In this document: positions 1 to 6,555 of the stretch, piece after piece
How positions within the stretch are numbered: position 1 is the first letter of the stretch
Layout of the letters: the number at the start of each line of letters is the position of its first letter
NCBI GenBank assembly: GCA_049281195.1
Contig: JBAPRR010000189.1
Coordinates: forward strand, 1-24,280
DNA length: 24,280 bases
Direction of reading: 5' to 3'
Source: JBAPRR01 sp049281195
GTDB taxonomy: Bacteria > Actinomycetota > Acidimicrobiia > Acidimicrobiales > CAVXTF01
Notes under the pieces: model-generated
What the model was told of the DNA's origin: nothing
What the model saw: only the letters and a program-made list of their open reading frames with translations
Database searches by the model: none
Made by a program: the position numbers and the translations under genes

Positions 1-1
1 G

Positions 2-190
2 CTGCGGAACTCGATAATCGGCTTCTCGCAGTGGAACCACTCCCCCGGTCCGTGGCTGGTGGCGATAGGTGTGCTCGTGCTGATGATCGCCACACTTTTG
101 GGTCTCGCCCTTCTAGGGCTTCGGCGAAACGAGATCGGTATCAAGCGCAACGGCCGCTTGCTGCGCCGGGGAGACCAACCGAACGCCTAA
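2..190 (+). CDS. C-terminal end of a membrane-anchored protein (5' end outside window)
   Basis: An open frame enters from the left edge and stops at TAA 188-190, giving 62 residues. It contains one hydrophobic segment of about 23 residues (WLVAIGVLVLMIATLLGLAL and on) followed by a basic tail (RRNEIGIKRNGRLLRR). By the positive-inside rule this suggests a C-terminal anchor with a short cytoplasmic tail and most of the protein outside the membrane. The gene converges on the TIR–beta-helix gene with a 22-nt gap. The family cannot be identified from this fragment. A cell-surface enzyme with a C-terminal anchor is possible, but the catalytic part would lie outside the window. Confidence 0.6.
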   Translation: MRNSIIGFSQWNHSPGPWLVAIGVLVLMIATLLGLALLGLRRNEIGIKRNGRLLRRGDQPNA

Positions 191-212
191 GGCGCCGATC
201 GCGGTCCGGAGC

Positions 213-1712
213 TCATTTCGATGTATCGGGAGTTACTTTCGGAATGCGAGGCCCGGCGTCGGGAAGATCGCCGACCTGCACGGAGTTGTCTGAAGCTTTG
301 AGCTGCGAGCCCTTCAGGGCCACAACCCGACCTCCGCGATTCGCGTCCAGACAATTGCCTTTGACGGTTCCTTGACCCAGGAAAGTCAGCTTGATCGCCG
401 CCCCTTTGTTCTTGGAGATGAAGTTTCCCTGCACGGTCACCTCCGCGCCGGATGTGATCTGGACGCCGTCCTCATCGTTTCGCGAGATCTGATTCCGCTC
501 CACCGTGGCGGTTCCACCGTCTCCTACGAAAATCCCGCTCGCCCCGTTTTGGTCGACGCTGCTGTGTCGCAAAGTGACGTGCGCGCCACGTACCTCGACG
601 CCGTAGAGCCCATGCGACTCGATGAAGCAATCCTCGATCTCGGTGCTGCCACCGCGGACCACAGAAATTCCGACGTTCGATGAATAAAGCCGACTTTGGT
701 GCAACACTGCTCGCCCGGTGTCGGAGACCACGCAACTACTGCCGCTACCTGACGAAACAGAGCAACCTCTGATCACCGTATTTCCGGCGTGCACGACGAT
801 GCCTGACCACCGGCCGCCCGTGCCGGTCTGCTCGATAGCCAGATTGTTGAGCTGTCCGGAACCCGCCGACCAATTCACGACGTCGCTGTCGTCGGAAGTC
901 ACTACCACAGCCCCCGGCGGTCCCATGCCGACCAGGGTGAGTGGCATGGCGATCTGCAGCTCTTCCTCGTAACGACCCTCACGGATCATGATCGTGTCTC
1001 CAGGCGATGCCTCGGCGATCGCCGCTGAGATTGATCTGTAATGACTGCCGGCACCGGTTGCGTCGACGACACGCTTTGGTTTCGCCTCGACCACCGGCAC
1101 CGTCTGAGAACCGCTTGCCGGCCGGAAGTCGTTCGCTGGAGCGGACTTAGGCTGCTCGGCTTCCCGCTGCTGCTCGACCTCAGGCTGCTCAGACCTGGCC
1201 TGCTCAATATCAGGATGCTCAGATACGGGCTGTTCAACCTCAGGCTGAACCGCTTCTGATTCGACCCTTGGCTCGATCCCGGACAATGCGAGAAATTTGC
1301 GGACCTTCCGTTCGAACGTGTTGTCGTCCAAATCGAAGCGGTAAAGGTGTTGCTTGCCCAACAGGTCATACTCAAGTGCTCCTCGGAGATCAACATTCTC
1401 GAGGAACAGGCACAGGGTCAGCTTCTTATAGCGGTCGGCCAAGCCGACCTCTTTCACCACGTTGTCCGAGACAACGGACTCTGGGGTCAAGATGACGATG
1501 AATCCCGCACACCGCGTCAGCGCATCCACCAGGACAGGCTTCCAATCCGAGCCGTCCGGAATTCCACCGTCGAACCAGATCTTCGCCCCGAGGTTCCTGA
1601 GATCCTGAAGGAACTTGTAGACAATGTCCTTGTTTTCATGCGAGTAGCTCACGAAGACAAAGTCCCCGTTGGCTACCTCGCATGCCTCGAATGGCGGCGC
1701 TACTTCAGGCAT
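213..1712 (-). CDS. TIR domain fused to a right-handed beta-helix domain
   Basis: This 499-residue protein has three parts. Residues about 17-142 form a TIR domain: FVFVSYSHENKD at the first strand, then KIWFD, then AGFIVILTPESVVSDN with E88 in the VVKEV helix. E88 is at the place of the catalytic Glu of NAD-cleaving TIR domains. Residues about 148-212 are an acidic, Gln/Pro-rich linker encoded by 15-bp repeats. Residues about 213-480 are a parallel beta-helix of the NosD/pectate-lyase-like type, opening with a VVDATGAG..YRSISAAIAEASPGDTI-like region and continuing with many short repeats (for example GLYGVEVRGAHVTLRHSSV). No signal peptide is visible, so it is probably cytoplasmic. It is the last gene of the ubiquitin-like operon: its ATG follows directly on the JAB stop codon (TGAATG), implying translational coupling. 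It could be an NADase effector or a protein-interaction adaptor. The domains are clear; the role is inference. Confidence 0.85.
   Translation of the reverse strand: MPEVAPPFEACEVANGDFVFVSYSHENKDIVYKFLQDLRNLGAKIWFDGGIPDGSDWKPVLVDALTRCAGFIVILTPESVVSDNVVKEVGLADRYKKLTLCLFLENVDLRGALEYDLLGKQHLYRFDLDDNTFERKVRKFLALSGIEPRVESEAVQPEVEQPVSEHPDIEQARSEQPEVEQQREAEQPKSAPANDFRPASGSQTVPVVEAKPKRVVDATGAGSHYRSISAAIAEASPGDTIMIREGRYEEELQIAMPLTLVGMGPPGAVVVTSDDSDVVNWSAGSGQLNNLAIEQTGTGGRWSGIVVHAGNTVIRGCSVSSGSGSSCVVSDTGRAVLHQSRLYSSNVGISVVRGGSTEIEDCFIESHGLYGVEVRGAHVTLRHSSVDQNGASGIFVGDGGTATVERNQISRNDEDGVQITSGAEVTVQGNFISKNKGAAIKLTFLGQGTVKGNCLDANRGGRVVALKGSQLKASDNSVQVGDLPDAGPRIPKVTPDTSK
1152..1259. repeat. 15-bp degenerate tandem repeat in the TIR–beta-helix linker
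   Basis: On the + strand, units begin CTGCTC / ATGCTC / CTGTTC every 15 bp from 1185 to 1259, with two looser copies (one of 18 bp) before them. Read on the - strand they encode the QPEVEQ-like linker between the TIR and beta-helix domains. Confidence 0.7.
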
Positions 1713-2813
1713 TCATAAACCCTTGGAGATAAACACCGGCGCGTCGAGCGATGACCACGGTTGGTCACCAAGCCGGCTTGATTTGAGCTTGAACGTATAG
1801 GTCCTCGCGTCGCGGGCGAAGATCGGATCCGTGATTCCGAATTCACAGGCTTGCGAGGTGATGGCTCCTGTAAAGCTCACATCAGGGGCGCAGTTCTGGA
1901 TAGATCCCACGACCGGCCTTCCGGTGGTGTTCTCGACCGTGACGGCCAGGGAGAACTGATCCCCGACCTTGGCCCAGCTGCGGGCGATCGTCACACCGTT
2001 CCCGGCGCTCACGGGACGCAACGAGCCCGAAGTGAGTGAGGGCGTCGCTGGCGTGGTCGGCTTGGCGGCAGGAGTCACCTGGGTGGCCTCGCGCAGGAAG
2101 TACCCGCCTACAAGTCCGATGATCAGGGCGATGAAACCCACCCGGATTGCGTCACCCCAGCTTTTTCGGGCCTTACGTGTAGCTGGTTCGTGTCCTCCGG
2201 CCGTGTGACCTCCGGAGCCGTGACCTCCGGAGCCGTGACCTCCGGACCCGTGACCTCCGGCCGTGACGCCATGACCGTTCGTACGCAAAGTGGGATCGCC
2301 AGACGGGCTGACCGCGCTCCAATTCGGGATGCTGACGATGGAGCCGTTCTCCCAGCCGAACATTCCAGCTTGCTTCCGAATGGGATCGATGACGTATGCC
2401 ACCTGCCAAGTAGCAGAGAAGAAATTCTGCTGGATGAAGGTGTCGTATGCGGACAGGAAGATGCCGAAGTCAGGGTGAGAATGGTACCAACCTACGATCC
2501 TCATCTTCGGGAAGTTCCGGCTCAACGAATCATTGATCTCGTCCCACGAATCGTGGGTGAAGGTCAGAGACGATGCGGTGCCTACTGCAAGGTGCGCCGG
2601 GATGGCCGCAGAGATACGCACGGTCCCCGACGCCTCGTCAACATCCCCGACCAGGGCGCCACCCTGCTCGATTGAAGTGTTGGCGCCTACGTGCTTGGCG
2701 ATCGCGCTTTCAGCAACCGCCAGCATGGATACATCGCGCCGGAACTGCGCAGATCCGATGTTGTCCAAGGGTATCTCCGTCAACGAAAGACGGGGTTCTG
2801 GATCAGCCTCCAT
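1713..2813 (-). CDS. JAB/MPN (JAMM) metallopeptidase with a single membrane anchor, candidate deubiquitinase-like enzyme
   Basis: The zinc-isopeptidase motif is complete: E49, then H111-S-H113-P, S121 and D124 (WYHSHPDFGIFLSAYD), the JAMM pattern of Rpn11/AMSH-type enzymes. The catalytic domain covers about residues 15-165. A Gly/His repeat follows (GGHGSGGHGSGGH, about 186-207), then a basic patch RKARK, one transmembrane helix (about 224-240), and an outer domain of about 125 residues with two Cys (308 and 323) that may pair. The basic patch places the catalytic domain inside the cell. I chose the ATG at 2813 because GGAGAGG lies just before it; an upstream start at 2849 would add 12 residues. 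It overlaps the E1 stop by 11 nt. Likely role: processing or removal of the operon's Ubl. The family assignment is firm; the substrate is inferred from the operon. Confidence 0.9.
   Translation of the reverse strand: MEADPEPRLSLTEIPLDNIGSAQFRRDVSMLAVAESAIAKHVGANTSIEQGGALVGDVDEASGTVRISAAIPAHLAVGTASSLTFTHDSWDEINDSLSRNFPKMRIVGWYHSHPDFGIFLSAYDTFIQQNFFSATWQVAYVIDPIRKQAGMFGWENGSIVSIPNWSAVSPSGDPTLRTNGHGVTAGGHGSGGHGSGGHGSGGHTAGGHEPATRKARKSWGDAIRVGFIALIIGLVGGYFLREATQVTPAAKPTTPATPSLTSGSLRPVSAGNGVTIARSWAKVGDQFSLAVTVENTTGRPVVGSIQNCAPDVSFTGAITSQACEFGITDPIFARDARTYTFKLKSSRLGDQPWSSLDAPVFISKGL
2205..2262. repeat. 15-bp tandem repeat encoding the GGHGS linker of the JAB protein
   Basis: Units of GTGACCTCCGGAGCC start at 2205, 2220, 2235 and 2250 (the last incomplete), with one or two differences. 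On the - strand they encode the pentapeptide GGHGS between the catalytic domain and the membrane helix. Confidence 0.9.
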
Positions 2814-4101
2814 GCACCTCTCCGATCGCTTGACGCTGCGGACCACCATGAACTCGCCATGCGACAGGGAGCCTCGGATCTGGAAGGCTCAGCCAAACGA
2901 AGCGTTCTTCCATACGGTGACGAACAGGAAGAATCTCGTCATAACGGACTCCGATTTCCGCCAGTGTCAAGCCGGAGCGCTCACCGGGAATCGAAACCTG
3001 AGAAATCGTTTGCGGTTGACGGGCTTCCCCGCAATTCGGACAGACGGCTTCACCCCACTCGATCAGGCTGGCAGCCCGGCGATCTGGTGCGACCTGTCCG
3101 CATCCGGAACAGGTCCACCCGATGACATGGTCGTCAATCAGATCTAAGACGACAGGAGAAGCATCGGAAATAATGGCTTCAGGCCAGGCCAACTTGGCCA
3201 ATGATTCCGGCGTCATGCTCGAAAAACGCGCTGCGTCGAGGACAACCTCGATCGGTGACTCGAAGTATCGGTGGGCAAAGCAGTCCGGATCGACCGGATA
3301 AGTGAGCGGATAGGAGTCGTTGGCTTCACCGTTGAAGACAAGGGCACCGTTCAGAGGAGTCACACCAGGTCGGCCCAGGTGAAGAAGTTTCACCACCTCC
3401 TGAGCCTCGATCCCCCCGACCACGGACGAGCTCGTCGCCGTAGTGGGAACCTTTCCCGCTTCCATGTCCCCGCGCGACAGCAGACGGCAGGATTGGCGAT
3501 GAGCGAGTGCTTGCCAATCCGATTCCGTCAAGGTGCATTCGTAGCAACACTGAGGCGGATGAAAAACACGAGCTATGCCGGTCAACGCTTCGATGGCTCC
3601 ATCCACCCAGTGACGGCCCGTGCGAGCTGCCAGACGGTTGCAGTAGAGCCGAGCCTCGCGGTTGTCGAGGGCACCCACGATCACGTCGGCCCTTGCCGCG
3701 ATCCCGGTTCCGAGCGAGCGGATGTCCCCCACGATTGCGCTGACCCTCACGTCGGAATTGAGTTCGATCGCTCTTCGCGCCAACACCTCGGCCTTCGGAC
3801 TGCCTTCGTCTTCCAGCCTGAAGAGGACGCATCTGGCAAGGTTGGAAAGCTCCACGTGGTCGGGATCGATAACGACGATCTCTCCCACCCCCAACAGCGC
3901 CAGGTTCTTCACGATCTCGTTGCCGAGCGCCCCGGCCCCTACGACGAGGACCCTGCCCAGGCGAAGCCGGTCCTGGTCCCACCACGACACCCTCTCCTGA
4001 CGGTCATAGCGCGATTCGGGATCGTCGAGTCCGACATCCGCCTCGTCGATTACGAGCGCCCGTTGCTCTGGAAGAGCCATGTTGATCGGACTACCCGGCA
4101 A
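2803..4101 (-). CDS. E1-like (ThiF/MoeB/UBA superfamily) Ubl-activating enzyme with C-terminal zinc ribbon
   Basis: This 432-residue enzyme should adenylate the C-terminus of the Ubl and pass it on as a thioester. SRYDRQERV (about 30-38) is the entry motif of this superfamily. The Rossmann loop GAGALG is at 55-60, followed by the acidic DPDHVELSNLAR segment with R90. C186-Y-E-C189 matches the zinc CxxC just before the crossover loop, and C205 (RQSCRLL) sits where UBA3- and MoeB-type proteins have their loop cysteine, so it is the thioester candidate. A separate zinc ribbon follows (C331, C334, C354, C357), then about 75 residues that could present the E2; no clear UFD is recognisable. The start is uncertain: TTG 4101 has GGAG close upstream and overlaps the Ubl stop by 11 nt, while ATG 4080 would give 425 residues. 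With an E2 and RING next door this is not a simple thiamin or molybdopterin enzyme. Confidence 0.9.
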   Translation of the reverse strand: MPGSPINMALPEQRALVIDEADVGLDDPESRYDRQERVSWWDQDRLRLGRVLVVGAGALGNEIVKNLALLGVGEIVVIDPDHVELSNLARCVLFRLEDEGSPKAEVLARRAIELNSDVRVSAIVGDIRSLGTGIAARADVIVGALDNREARLYCNRLAARTGRHWVDGAIEALTGIARVFHPPQCCYECTLTESDWQALAHRQSCRLLSRGDMEAGKVPTTATSSSVVGGIEAQEVVKLLHLGRPGVTPLNGALVFNGEANDSYPLTYPVDPDCFAHRYFESPIEVVLDAARFSSMTPESLAKLAWPEAIISDASPVVLDLIDDHVIGWTCSGCGQVAPDRRAASLIEWGEAVCPNCGEARQPQTISQVSIPGERSGLTLAEIGVRYDEILPVRHRMEERFVWLSLPDPRLPVAWRVHGGPQRQAIGEVHGG

Positions 4102-4360
4102 CTATCTCCGGCGTCAGACGGAGCACATCTCCCTGCCTGACACTGGCTCCGGCCAGAGTCTCGTTGTCCCCGAGCTGCCGCCCGGACGCCTTGTGGTGGA
4201 ACCGGTAAGAGATCGGGGCGCCGTCCGGACCGGTGGCGGGTAGCCCCATCATGGCGACCAACTTTTCGATGATCCTTCCGACAGCGGTGTTATCGGGCAG
4301 TGTCGCTTCTTGGCGACGGCTACCCGTGGCGTCGATGATCATCACGCTGATGGCACCCAT
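4091..4360 (-). CDS. YukD-like ubiquitin-like protein (Ubl)
   Basis: This 89-residue protein has the length and pattern of a beta-grasp Ubl of the YukD type: a first strand around residues 4-10 (ISVMIID), a helix with VGRIIEKLVAMMG (about 27-40), then SGRQLGDNETLAGASVRQGDVLRL, which matches the ubiquitin-like GKxLxDxxTLxxxxIxxGDxLxL pattern. It ends LTPEIVAG with no residues after the final Gly, so the tail would be ready for activation without trimming. There is one terminal Gly rather than a Gly-Gly pair. The start at ATG 4360 is supported by GGAGGAG about 6 nt upstream. The gene is directly followed by and coupled to the E1 gene. YukD proteins also occur in type VII secretion, but no secretion ATPase or WXG100 gene is near. 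Conjugation is inferred from the operon partners. Confidence 0.85.
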   Translation of the reverse strand: MGAISVMIIDATGSRRQEATLPDNTAVGRIIEKLVAMMGLPATGPDGAPISYRFHHKASGRQLGDNETLAGASVRQGDVLRLTPEIVAG

Positions 4361-4370
4361 TACGGCTCCT

Positions 4371-4418
4371 CCACATCGACATCCACATCGACCCCCACAT
4401 CGAGATCCACATCAAGAG
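4371..4418. repeat. 12-bp tandem repeat just upstream of the Ubl ribosome binding site
   Basis: Four 12-bp units beginning CCACATC start at 4371, 4383, 4395 and 4407 (CCACATCGACAT and variants). They lie in the 97-nt gap between the FHA-like gene and the Ubl gene, abutting the Ubl Shine-Dalgarno sequence. Confidence 0.85.
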
Positions 4419-4457
4419 CCACCCCGACAGACGACGGTCCCGACAGGACGGTCCCGC

Positions 4458-5933
4458 TCACCGCTCCACTGCTTTCTCCTGATAGGTAAGCACCGAACTT
4501 CCGATTATGACCGCGTCGAAATTGCGTAGAGGTCCACCGGTACTCGGCATCCCGTTCAGGTTGATCTGAGCTCCCTCGAATGGCCCAACGGTCACCTTTC
4601 CGTTGCTATCGCGCAAAAAGGCCGCGTGAAACGGCCGAACCTGCGGATCGCGAGCCATCACGATGTCGCACCGGTAATCGGCACCGATCCTCGTCTCCGG
4701 CTTGAAGAGAGTGAACTCCTTGCCGCTCATGGGACCGGCGGTGATGCGTATCCAACTCTCCCGGAAGACGCGTTCCACAATGCTCGTTCCCAGGGCCACC
4801 CCGATGGCGACGGGAAGAATCTCGAGTATCTCGAAAATCCAGTCCGGCATACTCGTCCACAACACGCCTTTGATGAACTGGAGCAATAGACCTGCTACTG
4901 CCCCGCCGATCGTTCCGCCGATCAATCCGTTCAACACCCGCTTGCTCTTGATCCCGTAGCTCGCCGCAAGTCCGGTCCCGATCCCCGCGCCGATGCAGGC
5001 GAGAAAGATCATGCGACCGAAGTATTCGTGAGCCCCGGATCCGGTGTTCAGGTGAAGCTTGAAACCGAGATAGGTACCGACGACGAATCCGATGTAGCCA
5101 CCCACACCCGAAAAGATCCCGGACTTCACCGTTTGTCGTTGGGCCTTCCAGTTACCAGAGGTCCAGTTGCTCCATGAGGCGACGACGTAACCGATGGGCG
5201 GTCCCGCGACCAGCCCGAGAAAACCATACAAAAGGTAAAGGTGAGAGCTGTTGGTGGTGTTGTAAAAAACCCAGTTGTTCACAATGATCGCCGTGAGAAT
5301 TCCACCGATGAGGCCGCCGACCGTGCCGCTAAGCGCCGCCACGATCAGGTAGTTGTGACGCAACCGACCAATACCAGACTGCATCTGGTTCGGATTCGAC
5401 GCGTACTGGTTGGTTGGTCCGACGCCAGCCTGTCTGCTACCCGCCGGATTGGTTGCAGAGGACACCGGAGAGCCCCAGGTCTGTGGCGCAACCGATTGCG
5501 CTGAGGCTGCGGGAGCCCATTGTTGCGTTGGAGCCTGCGGCTGTTGCGTCGGGGCCTGCGGCTGTTGCATTGGAGCCTGCGGCTGGACCGGAGCGACCGT
5601 CGCAGTCTGCCCTGACACCGGCTGTTCAGGTGCAATTGGATGCGGCGCAGCCACGGGAACATGAGCTTGTCCAGCCGCGGATGGCTCCGTTGGCAAAGGG
5701 GCGGTCGGGTGTGGAGAAGCCACGGGAACATGAGTTTGCGAAGGCGGTTGTGATTCAGATGTCGCAGACGCCGGAGATGAGGGTTGAACGATAGGAGGAA
5801 GCGACGGCGCCGGAGGCTGCTCCGTTGCAGGACCCGAGCCCGCGGAACCCGGGCCGGCGGGAGCCGCTTCGTCGAGATCTTCTTCATTGATGACGATCGG
5901 CTTGTTGTCGTCGCCAGGCATTTGAGACGTCAT
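4458..5933 (-). CDS. Six-helix membrane protein with Pro/Gln-rich N-terminus and C-terminal FHA-like domain
   Basis: The first 185 or so of 491 residues are Pro/Gln/Ala-rich and probably disordered, with three copies of QPQAPTQ and a doubled HVPVA-containing segment. Six hydrophobic stretches follow at about 195-219, 232-253, 271-291, 307-328, 334-356 and 365-386, many of them GxxxG-rich like glycine-zipper membrane proteins. The last 95 residues resemble an FHA domain (RIGADYRCDIVMARDPQVRPFHAAF, then a beta-rich end with GSSVLTYQ). The FHA Arg after IG and the Ser before RxxHA are not conserved here, so phosphothreonine binding is doubtful. The start at ATG 5933 has AAAGGAG 7 nt upstream, better than TTG 5939. 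It lies between the E2 and Ubl genes. A membrane platform for the conjugation machinery is an inference from this position. Confidence 0.75.
   Translation of the reverse strand: MTSQMPGDDNKPIVINEEDLDEAAPAGPGSAGSGPATEQPPAPSLPPIVQPSSPASATSESQPPSQTHVPVASPHPTAPLPTEPSAAGQAHVPVAAPHPIAPEQPVSGQTATVAPVQPQAPMQQPQAPTQQPQAPTQQWAPAASAQSVAPQTWGSPVSSATNPAGSRQAGVGPTNQYASNPNQMQSGIGRLRHNYLIVAALSGTVGGLIGGILTAIIVNNWVFYNTTNSSHLYLLYGFLGLVAGPPIGYVVASWSNWTSGNWKAQRQTVKSGIFSGVGGYIGFVVGTYLGFKLHLNTGSGAHEYFGRMIFLACIGAGIGTGLAASYGIKSKRVLNGLIGGTIGGAVAGLLLQFIKGVLWTSMPDWIFEILEILPVAIGVALGTSIVERVFRESWIRITAGPMSGKEFTLFKPETRIGADYRCDIVMARDPQVRPFHAAFLRDSNGKVTVGPFEGAQINLNGMPSTGGPLRNFDAVIIGSSVLTYQEKAVER
5523..5585. repeat. 21-bp tandem repeat encoding QPQAPTQ heptads
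   Basis: Three near-identical 21-bp units start at 5523, 5544 and 5565. They encode the QPQAPMQ/QPQAPTQ heptads in the disordered N-terminal part of the FHA-like membrane protein. Confidence 0.9.
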
Positions 5934-5986
5934 CGCCAACTCCTTTCAAGAAGGTCCGCCGGAACCCGCGCACCGATTGAGGGTTC

Positions 5987-6535
5987 TTATGTCCCCACGT
6001 CTGCTATCGGTGCGCCGAGGACGATGTCATCGGCTTCGTGCAAGTACAGATCAGCGTCTCCTACCGGAAAGATGTCCTCGTGCAATGCAACCCATTCTGC
6101 TGCGATGCCGTTGAGTGGTGAACGGACGTTGTATCGCTGGTACTGGATCATCTCCCCGATCATCACGACGATGTCAGCAAGGCTTTGTGCTGGGGACCAG
6201 TAGTCACCGATGCAAACCTCCCCACCGATGCCCTGGCGAATGTTGGGATGGAATATCGCGGTCTCCATGTTCACCATGGGCTTCTCTCTCGGGTACCCGG
6301 CGCCGAGCGTGATCATGACCGAGTGATGCTGCGCTATGACCGGCTGTCCCGACTGGTCGAGGGTTACACCGTTCAGGCTGTACGCCACCCGATACCGGTC
6401 AGCCGGCTCGAAATCGAGTGGCATCGTCATGATGTACGGATGACCGGCGAACTCGAGTCGCATCCCCTCGGCGTCCGAACTCAGCCGACGCATACGGGGA
6501 TTCAGTTGGCCTGGGCCCGGAGCAGACATTGACAT
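5987..6535 (-). CDS. E2-like ubiquitin-conjugating (UBC-fold) protein
   Basis: This 182-residue protein has the key E2 features in order. YPREKP (81-86) matches the YPFxPP turn. H96-P97-N98 is the HPN motif that supplies the oxyanion-hole Asn. C108 (GEVCIGDYW) is ten residues after N98, as in true E2s. W113-S-P-A matches the WSPA helix start, and SPLNGIAAEW (139-148) matches the SPLNxxAA region. All catalytic residues are therefore in place, and it should accept the Ubl from the E1 as a Cys108 thioester. I chose ATG 6535; ATG 6529 is equally possible and has AGGA at better spacing. Its frame stays open upstream into the RING gene, but that part looks nothing like an E2. It begins 20 nt after the RING stop codon. 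Confidence 0.92.
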   Translation of the reverse strand: MSMSAPGPGQLNPRMRRLSSDAEGMRLEFAGHPYIMTMPLDFEPADRYRVAYSLNGVTLDQSGQPVIAQHHSVMITLGAGYPREKPMVNMETAIFHPNIRQGIGGEVCIGDYWSPAQSLADIVVMIGEMIQYQRYNVRSPLNGIAAEWVALHEDIFPVGDADLYLHEADDIVLGAPIADVGT

Positions 6536-6555
6536 GTTCCTGCGCCGTTCGGCCT

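Noticed and set aside
3271..4140. Long + strand reading frame opposite the E1 gene
   Set aside because: The - strand frame has full E1 motifs; the + strand product is Arg/His-rich with no domain.
2803..4360. Sulfur-carrier pair for thiamin, molybdopterin or cysteine synthesis
   Set aside because: An E2 with all catalytic residues and a RING protein in the same operon point to protein conjugation, and no cofactor genes are nearby.
4091..5933. Type VII secretion locus (YukD-like plus FHA-like proteins)
   Set aside because: No EccC/EssC ATPase, WXG100 substrate or other secretion core gene is present, while E1, E2, RING and JAB genes are.
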